In this document: positions 8,390 through 18,200 of the stretch, piece by piece
Position numbering within the stretch: the stretch's first letter is position 1
How the letters are laid out: each line of letters starts with the position of its first letter
DNA from: Rosistilla carotiformis
Lineage (GTDB): Bacteria; Planctomycetota; Planctomycetia; Pirellulales; Pirellulaceae
Length of the DNA: 64,000 bases
Reading direction: 5' to 3'
Assembly (NCBI RefSeq): GCF_007753095.1
Contig: NZ_CP036348.1
Location: 3,844,001 to 3,908,000 of the forward strand
Notes under the pieces: model-generated
What the model was told of the DNA's origin: nothing
What the model saw: the letters and a program-made list of their open reading frames with translations, nothing else
Database searches by the model: none
Made by a program: the position numbers and the translations under genes

Positions 8390-11086
8390 TTGAACCTCTC
8401 GCTTTTACGCGGCCTGCACGTTTGCATCGCTGCGTTTTTTCTTTTGCTCGCCCCGCTGGGGTCTGCCCATTCCCACGCCGCACCGGCCGCGACAACCGTC
8501 GCCAGCGCGGATCTCTTGATCGTCGGAGCGACCGAAGCGGGATGGGCCGCGGCGATTCAAGCCGCTCGCGGCGGTGTCGATTCCATCGTGATCGTGCATG
8601 ATGGCCGTTGGTTTGGTGGCCAATTCACCGAACAGGCGTTGGCCTGCGTCGACGAAGATAAGGGAGTCGGCCGCGTCGGTTGGGGCGTCGATTGGCATCC
8701 AATGAAGCGATCGTTCCATCGCTCGGGACTCTTCAAGGAGTTGATGGACCGAATCGAAGCTTTCAACACGCAACAGTATGGCTCGCCGATGCCCGGGCGT
8801 CCCTATCACGGACCGTCGACGTTTCGCCCCGCCGAAGCCGAGGCGATCTTTCGCGAGATGATCGCTCCCTACATCGAAAGCGGCCAGATCCGCGTCCACT
8901 GGAACCTGTTTCCGATCGCTGCCGACGTGAGAGGTTCCCGGCTGCATGGCGTCACGTTTGCAGCAACCGATGGTGGCGAAGGGCGATTGTCGGTCGAAGC
9001 GCCGCTGACAATCGACGCTTCCGATTGGGGCGAGGTGATCCAAGTCGCGGGTGCAGGATTTCTGTGCGGCCCCGATCCGAATTCCCGTTTCGGCGAACCG
9101 AGCGCCCCGGATGATCTGAGCAGTCATCCGGCGAACGAGATGAATCCGATCACCTGGGCGATGATCGTCGCCGAATCGGAGGGCGAGACGCCGATCGGTC
9201 GGCCGCCGCGGTTCGACGATCGCAACTATCCGCGAGCGACACATTTCAGCCGCCAAGCGTTTGCCAATCTGCAATGGGACCAAGCGAATCCGGGGCTCGG
9301 TGCGATCCCGCACTGGCCCGATGCGGGAAATGAATCGCCGCGTCAGTTGAGCGTCTACACGGTCCGGCGCATCGTCGATGGAACGACCAGTCGCGACGGA
9401 AAGACATCGATCCTGTTGAACTATATGAACGGCCAGGACTATCCGCTGGAACGTTTGCCTGCGCCGGTGGCCGACGCGTTGGAAGCGACCGGCGAAGGAG
9501 CGTCGACGCAGAACATCGTGACGATGAATCGAGAGCAGCGGCAGATCATCTTCAACGATGCGAAGCAGCATGCGTTGGGGGTGCTGTATCACTTGCAAAA
9601 CTTCGTCGATCAACGAGCCGGCGACAAAACGAACAGCTTCCGTCGCTTCCACTTGAGCGATGAATTCTGCACGCCCGATCGGCTGCCGCCGAAACCGTAC
9701 ATCCGCGAGGGATTGCGTTTGCAGGCGATGTACATGATGCGCGAACAGGATGGCCGCAATCGCGATGGCGTGACGAAGAACCTGGCCCAAGAGCGATTCG
9801 CCCACGTGATGTATCCCGACGGTCTGTTCGCTTGGCAGTTCCATTACGACTTCCACCGCACGGGACGAACGTATCTAAAATCGGAAGGGAATGACGGACC
9901 GTGGATCGATTTCCACAAACCAAATCGCCACACGAACTTCATGAGCGATCGATCGGTCTTCCCGCTGCGGAGTCTGATTCCAGCCGAGCTGGACGGCCTG
10001 ATCGGCTCGCAAGGGAATGTCGGTTTCAGCAGCATCGTCAGCGCGGCGATCCGGTTGCACGATCAACGGATCCACATCGGCCAAGCGAGCGGCGCTGTGG
10101 CGGTGGTTGCGTTGCGCGAAGGGATCGATCCGCGAGCGATCCCCTACGACCGAGCGTTGCTGGAAGCGGTCCGCCACGAATTGTGTGATCCCAATGCCGA
10201 GGGAGTGCCACTGTTGATCTGGCCTTTCCGCGACCTCGATCCCAGTCATGAGTCCTTCGTCGCGATCAATCGCCTGGCCGCGCTTGGGCTGTTGCCGATC
10301 GGTCCGCGCGAGGTCGACTTCGCTGCCGACGAACCAGCGACCGCGGCGTGGCTAGGGGAACTTCACGACCGCGGTTTTGAATTCGAACCGTCTGCGGAAT
10401 CAGAGGTCACTCGGGGTGAGATCTGTCTCCAATTTTGGGATCAGGTTCAGCAGCAAGGTTGGACGCGTCTAGCCTTCCATCGTATTGACGATCGGGACGC
10501 CGATGGAGATGGAATCGCCGACCGCGACGACCCGCTGTTGTTCACGCCTAACGAACCGATCGTGTTCGAGATCGAGCGACCGAAGCTTGGGCCCGACAGC
10601 GACGGAATCCCCGCGGCGGAATTGACCCGCGGAAACGGGGGCGATCTCCGCTTGATCGACTTCCGCGGCCCCGGCGGATCGCCAGCGAAAGGTTGGTCGA
10701 CCGATCACGGCGACGCGTTTGATGGCGAACGAGGTTATGGATGGAGCCGCGATCTGCGTTCCCACCATCGCCGACGTCACGTTTATGAAGGCCCTCGCGA
10801 CACGTTCCTGTTCACTCGCGATCGCGACCTTTGGGAGTGCAAACTCCCCAACGGAAAGTATTCGGTCACCATTTGCATTGGGGATTCGGGACACGACCAG
10901 CCCGGTCAGAACGTCATCGTCGAAGGCGTTCGTTTCGCCGAGGACCTGTCGACCGTCGCGGGGATGTTCGCCGAGCGGACGAAGATCGTCGAGGTCCGCG
11001 ACGGGCGGCTTTCGGTCGAACTGGGCAAGCCGGCGGCGTCGTCCAACACGGCGATCAATTGGGTGGCAATCGAAGCCGCCGAGTGA
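8390..11086 (+). CDS. Secreted FAD-dependent oxidoreductase with C-terminal Ca-loop and binding-type domain
   Basis: Product of 898 residues. TTG is taken as the start because GGAG lies eight bases upstream and a signal peptide follows directly (ending near AHSHAAPA). The dinucleotide-binding fold starts at 'ADLLIVGATEAGWAAAIQAARGG', and 'GRWFGGQFTEQALACVDED' is typical of the FAD oxidoreductase group (PF12831-like). At about residue 700, 'DRDADGDGIADRDD' is a calcium-binding loop of thrombospondin-3 or dockerin type. The last 150 residues (KGWSTDHGDAFDGERGYGWS ... INWVAIEAAE) resemble malectin or golvesin-like carbohydrate-binding modules. Such proteins are common in planctomycetes, and substrates are unknown. 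It probably acts on carbohydrate-derived compounds outside the cytoplasm. A related gene lies at 27592. Confidence 0.88.
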   Translation: MNLSLLRGLHVCIAAFFLLLAPLGSAHSHAAPAATTVASADLLIVGATEAGWAAAIQAARGGVDSIVIVHDGRWFGGQFTEQALACVDEDKGVGRVGWGVDWHPMKRSFHRSGLFKELMDRIEAFNTQQYGSPMPGRPYHGPSTFRPAEAEAIFREMIAPYIESGQIRVHWNLFPIAADVRGSRLHGVTFAATDGGEGRLSVEAPLTIDASDWGEVIQVAGAGFLCGPDPNSRFGEPSAPDDLSSHPANEMNPITWAMIVAESEGETPIGRPPRFDDRNYPRATHFSRQAFANLQWDQANPGLGAIPHWPDAGNESPRQLSVYTVRRIVDGTTSRDGKTSILLNYMNGQDYPLERLPAPVADALEATGEGASTQNIVTMNREQRQIIFNDAKQHALGVLYHLQNFVDQRAGDKTNSFRRFHLSDEFCTPDRLPPKPYIREGLRLQAMYMMREQDGRNRDGVTKNLAQERFAHVMYPDGLFAWQFHYDFHRTGRTYLKSEGNDGPWIDFHKPNRHTNFMSDRSVFPLRSLIPAELDGLIGSQGNVGFSSIVSAAIRLHDQRIHIGQASGAVAVVALREGIDPRAIPYDRALLEAVRHELCDPNAEGVPLLIWPFRDLDPSHESFVAINRLAALGLLPIGPREVDFAADEPATAAWLGELHDRGFEFEPSAESEVTRGEICLQFWDQVQQQGWTRLAFHRIDDRDADGDGIADRDDPLLFTPNEPIVFEIERPKLGPDSDGIPAAELTRGNGGDLRLIDFRGPGGSPAKGWSTDHGDAFDGERGYGWSRDLRSHHRRRHVYEGPRDTFLFTRDRDLWECKLPNGKYSVTICIGDSGHDQPGQNVIVEGVRFAEDLSTVAGMFAERTKIVEVRDGRLSVELGKPAASSNTAINWVAIEAAE

Positions 11087-11425
11087 CGGATGTTTTTTAT
11101 TGTTCACGCCCGAAACGGTGGGAGTGCAGAAGGTGAGCGGAGGATGCACTGCGTTGGGCGACGTCACCCGGAAATGTTTGTGTTGCGGTCGCCGACTCGC
11201 GACAGACGTCATGCGATCGATGACTTTTCCTATGGATTGCGGGTCCAAACAGGGGTTGTTTGCGTTGAGTAGACGACAAGCATGGATAGATCATTGCCCC
11301 GGCCTAGCGTCAAACCGTGGTCGATTCTCAAGTGTGCCATGACTAGAAGGTGTAGAATGTTGGTTTGATGCGACACCTCTGCGCCCCTCATCGACCCTAA
11401 AAGCTAAGAGAGGACGCAAGCTATC
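11087..11425. other. Intergenic region upstream of the AraC regulator
   Basis: No convincing gene in 339 bp. A GAGGA ribosome site lies about 11 bases before the AraC start. A short inverted repeat (aggtgt 11348-11353, acacct 11373-11378) lies upstream of that and could belong to a regulatory site. No clear promoter hexamers are seen. Confidence 0.5.
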
Positions 11426-12391
11426 ATGAACGGATCCTCCCTCTTTCGCCAACAGACGATCTCGGATATCGCTGACTGGGACAGTTCGGCATTTGGTTCG
11501 GCGATCGATATTGTCCAGCTGACACCGGGACGTTTTTCCAGTACGCAACAGATCGTCGACTTGGGTTGCCTGCAGGTGCTTCGGATGTCGGTCAATCAAG
11601 CGGTGGCCGCACGCGGTCGCGGGGCGACATCGCGCTATGCCGCGGTGATGTTCGATGATTCTCACGAGGGAAATTTCGCGCATGTGCGGATCCAACGCGA
11701 TCGGTTGGTCGTCTTGCCGCCGCACCTCGATTTTGCTGGATGTGTCCGTCACCAAGGCTTTCGCTGCACCGCGACCTTCATTTCGTCGCAATATGTGGAA
11801 GACTATTACCGCACCCTGACTGGCGAAACGCTCTGCCTGCCACCGGAAAACAAGACGGGCCTGATCGCCGACGATGCGATCGCGGGGCGGGTCCAATTGT
11901 GTGTCGATTCCTTGTTGGATGCCGCCAGCAACAACGACGAATGCGTTCAGCATGCGGAGTATCGGGCGGCAATCATCGACGAATTAACGACACTGATGCT
12001 CCGGCCGCTTCAATCGCTGGCGATCTCGGACGATGAAAAACCGCAGCCACAGATTGCCAAAGCGCATCGGTTGGTAAACCAGTTGGAAGACTATATCATC
12101 GACAACCCGGGAACTTCGGTCCGGTTGATCGATTTGTGCGAGCACGCCGGGGTCAGCGAGCGGACGCTGCAATACGCGTTTCAACGTGTGCTTGGGCTCT
12201 CCCCGATGCAATACCTGACGCGCTGTCGTTTGCATCAAGTGCACGCCGCGCTGAATCAAGGGACCGCGCAATCGACGACGGTATCAGCCGAAGCCTGTCG
12301 GTGGGGATTCTGGCATCTGAGCGAGTTTGCGCAGGCGTATCGGCTCCAATTTGGTGAACTGCCTTCGGAAACGTTGCACGCCCGAAAATAG
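11426..12391 (+). CDS. AraC-family transcriptional regulator
   Basis: Product of 321 residues. The C-terminal hundred residues form the double helix-turn-helix of the AraC family: 'VRLIDLCEHAGVSERTLQYAFQRVLGLSPMQYLTRCRLHQVHAAL', then 'EACRWGFWHLSEFAQAYRLQFGELPSETL'. The N-terminal two hundred residues resemble the AraC-binding-like effector domain, with no recognisable ligand motif. The start at 11426 has GAGGA upstream. It is convergent with the amide hydrolase gene at 12476. Targets cannot be inferred from sequence; the neighbouring hydrolase and FAD oxidoreductase genes are candidates by position only. Confidence 0.93.
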   Translation: MNGSSLFRQQTISDIADWDSSAFGSAIDIVQLTPGRFSSTQQIVDLGCLQVLRMSVNQAVAARGRGATSRYAAVMFDDSHEGNFAHVRIQRDRLVVLPPHLDFAGCVRHQGFRCTATFISSQYVEDYYRTLTGETLCLPPENKTGLIADDAIAGRVQLCVDSLLDAASNNDECVQHAEYRAAIIDELTTLMLRPLQSLAISDDEKPQPQIAKAHRLVNQLEDYIIDNPGTSVRLIDLCEHAGVSERTLQYAFQRVLGLSPMQYLTRCRLHQVHAALNQGTAQSTTVSAEACRWGFWHLSEFAQAYRLQFGELPSETLHARK

Positions 12392-12395
12392 CGAA

Positions 12396-12423
12396 CGATG
12401 CATTGGTCAATGCCAATGCATCG
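12396..12423. terminator. Hairpin between convergent AraC and amide hydrolase genes
   Basis: A perfect 11-bp stem (12396-12406 with 12413-12423, cgatgcattgg) with a 6-nt loop begins five bases after the AraC stop codon. Its position between two converging genes suits a bidirectional terminator. No T run follows on either strand, so termination, if any, would not be of the classic intrinsic type. Confidence 0.55.
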
Positions 12424-12475
12424 GCAACGGCTGCACTGTCGCGGGCACTCTCCGCCGATGCCCTTCACCCACGTG

Positions 12476-13516
12476 CTAAAACGGCGCTTTGGCGGCCGAT
12501 TGGAATTTTGACGATACGTCCCCCGAGAGATTAATGTTGTCGGGATCCAGTGTCATCACGGCAGCACCAGGGCTGAGATCCATCTTCGAAAGATCGGCCC
12601 AGATCACGTTGGGACTGGTCGTCAGTTCAAAGAAGTAACGCAACTTGGTCAAGTTCATGACGGTGCGATATTCGGTGTTGTAGATTCCAAACCCTTTGTA
12701 TGGGGCACCGAAGGGAACGGAAACGTTGCGGGCGATCGCCAGTACACCCGCAACCGCTTCGCGTTCGTCTTTCGGTTCGGGCAGAAGTGCCGCGTAGTAG
12801 CTGGCGCGTTGAAAACGATCGGTCGGTTTGACGTTCCCCGGCAGCGGCGTTTCGCTGCTCGGATTCGAGAAGTCGAGCTTACCGAGCAATTCGATCTGCT
12901 GATCATAAGTCGGATCGTTGGTCATGATTTGGAATTCCCGACCGTGATGGACCACTAATTTTCCATCGATGAATTCCAAGATCGCCGAATCGCCGCTGGC
13001 GTCTTCGATCGCCAGATGGACCGTTGCCATGCGGCCTTTCGCTTCGACCATCACGATTTGGATCTCTTCTTGCAGGGCAAGGGCTTCTTCCACGTTGGCC
13101 GCGTTGTCCAACAGATATTGTCCCCAAAGACCGGCATGAACCGCAGGCTTGCTGTTGTCACGCTCACCAAAGTTTGTGGCGGTCAGATAGAGCATGTGAA
13201 CGCCCAGCCCCTTCTCGTTGAACCCGTCGGCGGTCCCGATCCCGTAAACGGTGGTTACCAGGCTGCCATATTTGGACGTCCACTTGGCCGGGTTCTCTTT
13301 CACCAACACCTGAGGTCCGATCCGTCCGCCGTCGTGCGATAGCCCGCGTGGCAGTACGGTCAATACCGGCTCAGTCGTCGTGGGCCAGTCCATCGTCCGC
13401 GAAACGACAACCGCCAGTTTATTGTTGTTCCAAAGAATGCGGGAACACGCTTGAACCGACGACGCGGCCACGACCAATGCCAACAAGCCAAGACAGGCTA
13501 TCGAAATTCCACTCAT
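12476..13516 (-). CDS. Linear amide C-N hydrolase (choloylglycine hydrolase family), exported
   Basis: An N-terminal nucleophile hydrolase related to penicillin V acylases and bile salt hydrolases, 346 residues. The signal peptide ends at 'SSVQA' and cleavage would expose Cys24 as the catalytic N-terminal nucleophile (CSRILWNNN). 'VSRTMDW' then holds the conserved Arg and Asp-Trp, and 'GFNEKGLGVHML' is the usual oxyanion-side block. The family cleaves linear amides such as N-acyl amino acids, homoserine lactones or bile salts. In a marine planctomycete quorum-signal or acyl-amide cleavage is more plausible than bile salts, but this is inference. The ATG at 13516 gives the complete signal peptide. 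Confidence 0.92.
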   Translation of the reverse strand: MSGISIACLGLLALVVAASSVQACSRILWNNNKLAVVVSRTMDWPTTTEPVLTVLPRGLSHDGGRIGPQVLVKENPAKWTSKYGSLVTTVYGIGTADGFNEKGLGVHMLYLTATNFGERDNSKPAVHAGLWGQYLLDNAANVEEALALQEEIQIVMVEAKGRMATVHLAIEDASGDSAILEFIDGKLVVHHGREFQIMTNDPTYDQQIELLGKLDFSNPSSETPLPGNVKPTDRFQRASYYAALLPEPKDEREAVAGVLAIARNVSVPFGAPYKGFGIYNTEYRTVMNLTKLRYFFELTTSPNVIWADLSKMDLSPGAAVMTLDPDNINLSGDVSSKFQSAAKAPF

Positions 13517-13845
13517 CAGTTACCTCAAAGTTAGCTATCGAACGATCGGTATTGCACGGGTAACTAGGTATTCAGATCCGTCCGAACCCGATGCCCTGTG
13601 CTGTGTGGCGAATGGTTATATTGCAAACGCGTTGCGGCCAACACCCACCACGCCCCATCGACCATTGCGACAACGCACTTTCAACGGTTGTCGTGACGGC
13701 GACGGCTCGCATCCATTGCGAAGTGTGGACGAATTCAATGCTACGCACGTACGCGCACGAGGCGTTCCTGTAGCGCGGCGATTCGAATCGCCGCGCTGTC
13801 GCTGCAAAAAGCTGGCGTCCGCGTGAAGCGTACCGTCGATCCGGG
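13517..13845. other. Intergenic region with a 26-bp palindrome
   Basis: There is no plausible gene in 329 bp between two minus-strand genes. It carries the leader of the amide hydrolase gene on its left side and the palindromic element at 13772-13797 on its right side. Open frames here lack ribosome sites and coding character. Confidence 0.5.
13772..13797. repeat. Perfect 26-bp palindrome
   Basis: Two 13-bp arms (agcgcggcgattc and its exact complement) meet without a loop. It lies about 50 bp downstream of the methyltransferase stop codon. Perfect loopless symmetry suits a protein-binding site or a dispersed palindromic repeat better than an RNA hairpin. Confidence 0.85.
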
Positions 13846-14625
13846 CTACGCCTCGATCGCGTTGGCCTGCAGGAAATCGTCCGGGATGTCGGCTGTCTTT
13901 TGGGCGACAAGCGCGAAGTAGTACAGCGGAGTTCCTTCCATTGATAATCGATGCCGGTAGCGTTCGATGTGATGGATATCGAGATATTTGGAGAAGATCA
14001 ACTCGCGGATGAATCGAGAAAATCCCGAACTGTCGGCGCGATCGAGGAAGGTTTCTTTGATGTTGAACGCCACCCAGCCCCCCTTGGCGACAAACTGCAA
14101 CGATTGGAAGAACGCTTGCGGTGGGATGTCGCCGAACCCCAACGCGGCGACCGAAGTCAGGCAATCGATCGACCAATCGGAGATTTCTTCCACCATTTCC
14201 GGTTTCAGATTTGTGAAATCGGCGACGTAATATTCGTCGTAGACCGCGGGACGATCGCGAAAGCAAGCATCTTTCGCCTCAGGAATGATATCCGCCCCAA
14301 TCAGCCGGGCGACGCCGTAGGACTTCAAGATTTCGCCCATCATGCCATTGCCGGCTCCCAGATCCAGAACCCGCATCTCGGTGAAGTTCTGTTCGCTTCC
14401 GTCGAGTGTCCGTTTGAGCAGTTCGCCGACCTTTTTGGGCGATGTACACTTCAGGCGGTCATAAAAAACCTGCTCGTAAAGTCCCGGACGCAGATAGATT
14501 TGGTCGTAGTCGTGAAAACGGAGCTTGAGACGGCGGTCCCCCTCCACCACGTGAAACGTCACCTCATCCTGTTCGAGGTCGTTGGCATCGTGAGGCGGGA
14601 ATTGAATTCTGTGTCGGTGAGGCAT
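13846..14625 (-). CDS. Class I SAM-dependent methyltransferase
   Basis: Product of 259 residues with the start at 14625. The SAM-binding motif LDLGAGNG is at residues 87-94, followed by 'LIGADIIPEAKDACFRDRPAVYD' (motif II with acidic residue), 'DCLTSVAALGFGDIP' and 'VAKGGWVAFNIKETF' (motifs IV and V). The N-terminal 80 residues are specific and give no substrate clue. The upstream frame to 14793 is Ser/Arg/Pro-rich and out of character, so the shorter start is preferred; AGGA lies four bases before it. Substrate unknown. Neighbours do not suggest a pathway. Confidence 0.85.
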   Translation of the reverse strand: MPHRHRIQFPPHDANDLEQDEVTFHVVEGDRRLKLRFHDYDQIYLRPGLYEQVFYDRLKCTSPKKVGELLKRTLDGSEQNFTEMRVLDLGAGNGMMGEILKSYGVARLIGADIIPEAKDACFRDRPAVYDEYYVADFTNLKPEMVEEISDWSIDCLTSVAALGFGDIPPQAFFQSLQFVAKGGWVAFNIKETFLDRADSSGFSRFIRELIFSKYLDIHHIERYRHRLSMEGTPLYYFALVAQKTADIPDDFLQANAIEA

Positions 14626-15218
14626 GAGTCCTGTACAGGGTTGAGTTGCCATCGATGGCATATCGGTTCCAATTTTTCGGCGGCAGCGAGAAAATGGTGG
14701 TGAAAACGCCCGACTTCGCCGCGCGGGTGGTGTTGATTGAGAGTGCATCGGTGACCGGTCTGGCAGGACCGAACACGGACGCCAAAAAACCAACGCTGTG
14801 CCGCATCATTGTACGCGACGCGGGTCGACGGGGAATCCGGGGCAACTTTGCAGAAGACCTAGCAGTCGCCGATGCCGTCACCACACATCAAGAGGCCGAC
14901 ACGCGTGGTTGTTCGAAAGCGATCCGCTAGCGGTCGTGTCGTGGCGTCGATTGACCGCCTGACGTGAAGCATCGATGCTACCGGGTTCGAACATCCGCAG
15001 GTTTGGAGAAGCAGGCAAGCAGGGGCTCACGACCGTTGAACGCTTCGATTGTGGGATACCACAGCAAGGTTGCCGAGAACCGCGCCAGTCGGCTTCAGCG
15101 TCTCGTCGAGTTCCCTAAGAGCGGATCACCCGACGAGACCGTTGCCGATCAACAAAAAGCAGGTTTGCCCGGAAGTTGAGTCTCACTGACGGGCGGCTGG
15201 GTTGTTATATTGGCGAAC
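14626..15218. other. Intergenic region before the large kinase gene
   Basis: Nearly 600 bp between the divergent methyltransferase and kinase genes. Several short open frames exist on both strands, including a GTG-started frame at 14964-15179, but none has a ribosome site or a recognisable product. Promoters for both genes should lie here; I cannot point to clear hexamers. Confidence 0.5.
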
Positions 15219-18200
15219 ATGAGCCACCCGATTGACCTCGACCGAATTGTGCTTGCCCTTCAGCAATTGGGGGCGGAGACCGATGCGCACTACGATTATC
15301 TCCGCGATTCAGTAGCAGCCGGGGAATCGATCGACGCGATTCTGGCGCGGTTGGAATCCGATGGCGTGATCGATGCACCGCGTGCTTCGGTGGTCCGCGA
15401 GCTGGTCGAAACGCTCCCCGAATCGGCCTCGCAGCAGGAATTCCAGGAACGGCTCGACGTGGCGCTGCAAACCTTGCCGCCGACCGCTTCGCATTCGGAT
15501 TCCGACCCCGACGATACCGTTGACGATTCACAGCAAGATTCGGTCAAGCTGGAGTCGCAGGGACAGGAATCGTTCAGCACCGTCCTTCCCAGCGACGAAC
15601 ACGACCCGTACCAAACGCTACCCAGTGCCGATCTAAAACCGATCCGTGACGTCGCGTCCCACGGGCAAGATCGCTTTCGCAAAATCCGCAAACACGCCGA
15701 AGGTGGCTTGGGGATGGTCTCGCTGGCGCAAGACCTCGACTTTGGTCGCGACGTCGCCATCAAGGAGATCAAAGAGCGATTTGCTGACATCCTGGACAGC
15801 CAATCGCGGTTCATATACGAAGCCGAGGTGACCGGGCGTTTGGAACACCCCGGGGTCGTGCCGGTCTACGCTTTGGGACGGTACGACGATGGACGCCCGT
15901 ATTACGCGATGCGTTTCATCACCGGCAAGAGCCTGGCCGACGAGATCGCCACATTGCACGCCCCTGAAAATGCAGCGCACTTTTCCGGTCGCTTGCGCAG
16001 TCTGCTGAATCGATTTCAAAGCGTCTGCAACACGATCGAATACGCGCACAGCCGAGGTGTGCTGCATCGCGATCTGAAGCCGGCCAATATCATGTTGGGA
16101 GAATACGGCGAAAACCTGGTCGTCGACTGGGGATTGGCCAAGGCGAGCGATCATGTGGGCGATGCGGTCAAGGAAGGGCAGCCTACTCCGCTGTCGGGCT
16201 CCGGTGCGGCGCAGACACAGCACGGCGCCGTGATCGGCACGCCCTATTACATGTCGCCCGAACAAGCCTCCGGCGATCCGCAGCAAATGGGACCGCAAGC
16301 GGACGTCTACAGTCTCGGGGCGACACTGTATCATTTGATGACCGGGGCAGCTCCGTTTGCCAATCAAGGGCTCGGGTCGATTAAGGAGCTGTTGGATCAG
16401 GTCCGAAGCGGAAAAGTCCCCTCGCCCCGATCGATTCGTGGAGATCTTCCGAAGTCGCTGTCGGCGATTTGTCTGGCGGCGATGGATCCCGATCGAGAGA
16501 AACGCTATAAGTCCGCGCGTGAATTGGCCGACGACGTCGACCGCTACCTGGCCGACGAACGGGTCTCCGTTGTCCGCGAATCCTTGATGGGGCGTGTCGG
16601 CCGTTGGGCGCGAAAGAACCGCAGCTGGAGTGCGGCATTGATCGCGTCGACGTTTGTGATCGCGATCGCTACCTCGTTGGCGTCCGTCATCACTTTAAAT
16701 GCGTTGGAAGAAACGAAAACCGCGCAGCGGGCTGTCGAACGCGCCAACGTTGAGCTGCAAAGTCAACTAGCACTGTCGCAAGCCGAACAAGATTTTGATC
16801 AGCAGATCGTTGCCGAAGAGAAGCGTCAAAGCCAACCCACGTTGCCGCTGGCGGAAATGCGGCTGGAACCCGAATTGGCGCAAGCGCTGAACCATACATT
16901 GGTCGAAATCGAAACGCTACGAGAACGCGTGGGCGAATCACCAGAGGACGCGGTGCGGCGGATGCGTTTGCTGAACGTCTGGACCAATCCATTGAACATG
17001 TTGTTGAACCAACGCGTGATCACCCTCTCGATCGAACAGCAAATCCATTCCCAGCAGCAGCGAATCGGCAAGGAATACCCCTGGCCTGAAGCACCCGATG
17101 TCGTTGATACACTCGCGGACATTCAACAACGTCTGACGACACGTTTGCATCAATGGCGTCCGTTGGTTGCCCAAGAATATCCCGCGGACGTTTTTTCGTC
17201 TGAAGGTGACCAATGGGTCCGCGGTCCGGTCGAGTTCAGCGATGAATGGCTTGTGCCTCTGCAAGCGAGTCCCAAGGGAAACGTTTCGGTTTCGATCGAA
17301 TTCGGCGAAGCCTCGCTTCAGACGCCGATGATCGGATTGGTGCTGAACGACCACGCCGACAGTTCCTACCAATTTGTCGTCGCCGATCAGAACTACGACC
17401 CGTCGTATCTGCCGGACGATCTGATTTCGTTGGCCGAATCGAATCAATCGGATCGCGTGCGGATGTACATCATTCGCAAAGATCCGCTGCGAGGCGACAG
17501 CATCCTGCGACAGAAACCCATCTCACTGGGCACGAATCTGCGTCTACGCGCTCGACGTCAAGCGGTAACCCATCTGACGTTTTCGGTCGGCGATCGCGAC
17601 GTGATGGAATTCCAAGATCCGTTTCCACTGAACCCTGCTCAAGCCGGTCAACTCGGGGTGATCTGTCCCTCGGCGGCGATCGTCGGCAAACCGGTCTTGG
17701 AGTATCAGGTCGCCGATGCCACTTCACTGGTGACCGATCGGGAGATTCAATTGGGAGACGAAGCGTTTGCCGCGGACGATCTCAGTTCGGCGCGGACTCA
17801 CTACGCCAAACGTCCACAAGATGTCGAAGCGCTGTTCAAACTTGCGTTGACCTATGAATACGACGCGCCAGAGACCTATTTCCAACAGCTCGAAGCGATC
17901 ATCGAAAACCATTCTCCGAGCGGTTCGGATGATGCAAACGCGTCGCGTTGGTACCTCTACGCGGCGGTTCGTCTATTGGCGGTCTATGCGGACACGCCGG
18001 TATTGCGCGTGCGGATGTCCTACTTACACGACAAATTGCAGACACTGTATTCGATGGAAGATGTGCAGCGTTTGATCCCCGTGTCGGACAAACTTCAGTT
18101 TTCCAAAATGCTTGTCAAATCGGGACAGCGGTCGCGGCTCGCGTTCTTAACCGAAGGGGACGCCGAGGCGCTGCGGTCAACGATCGATCTTTTCAGTGAA

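Noticed and set aside
8390-11086. Starting the FAD oxidoreductase at a later ATG
   Set aside because: GGAG lies eight bases before the TTG and the signal peptide starts there; later ATGs would remove the signal.
12476-13516. Bile salt hydrolase as a specific function
   Set aside because: The family motif is clear but substrate cannot be read from sequence; bile salts are unlikely in a free-living marine organism.
14964-15179. 71-codon GTG-started frame upstream of the large kinase
   Set aside because: No ribosome site and no family. GC-rich third positions over part of it are not enough to call a gene.
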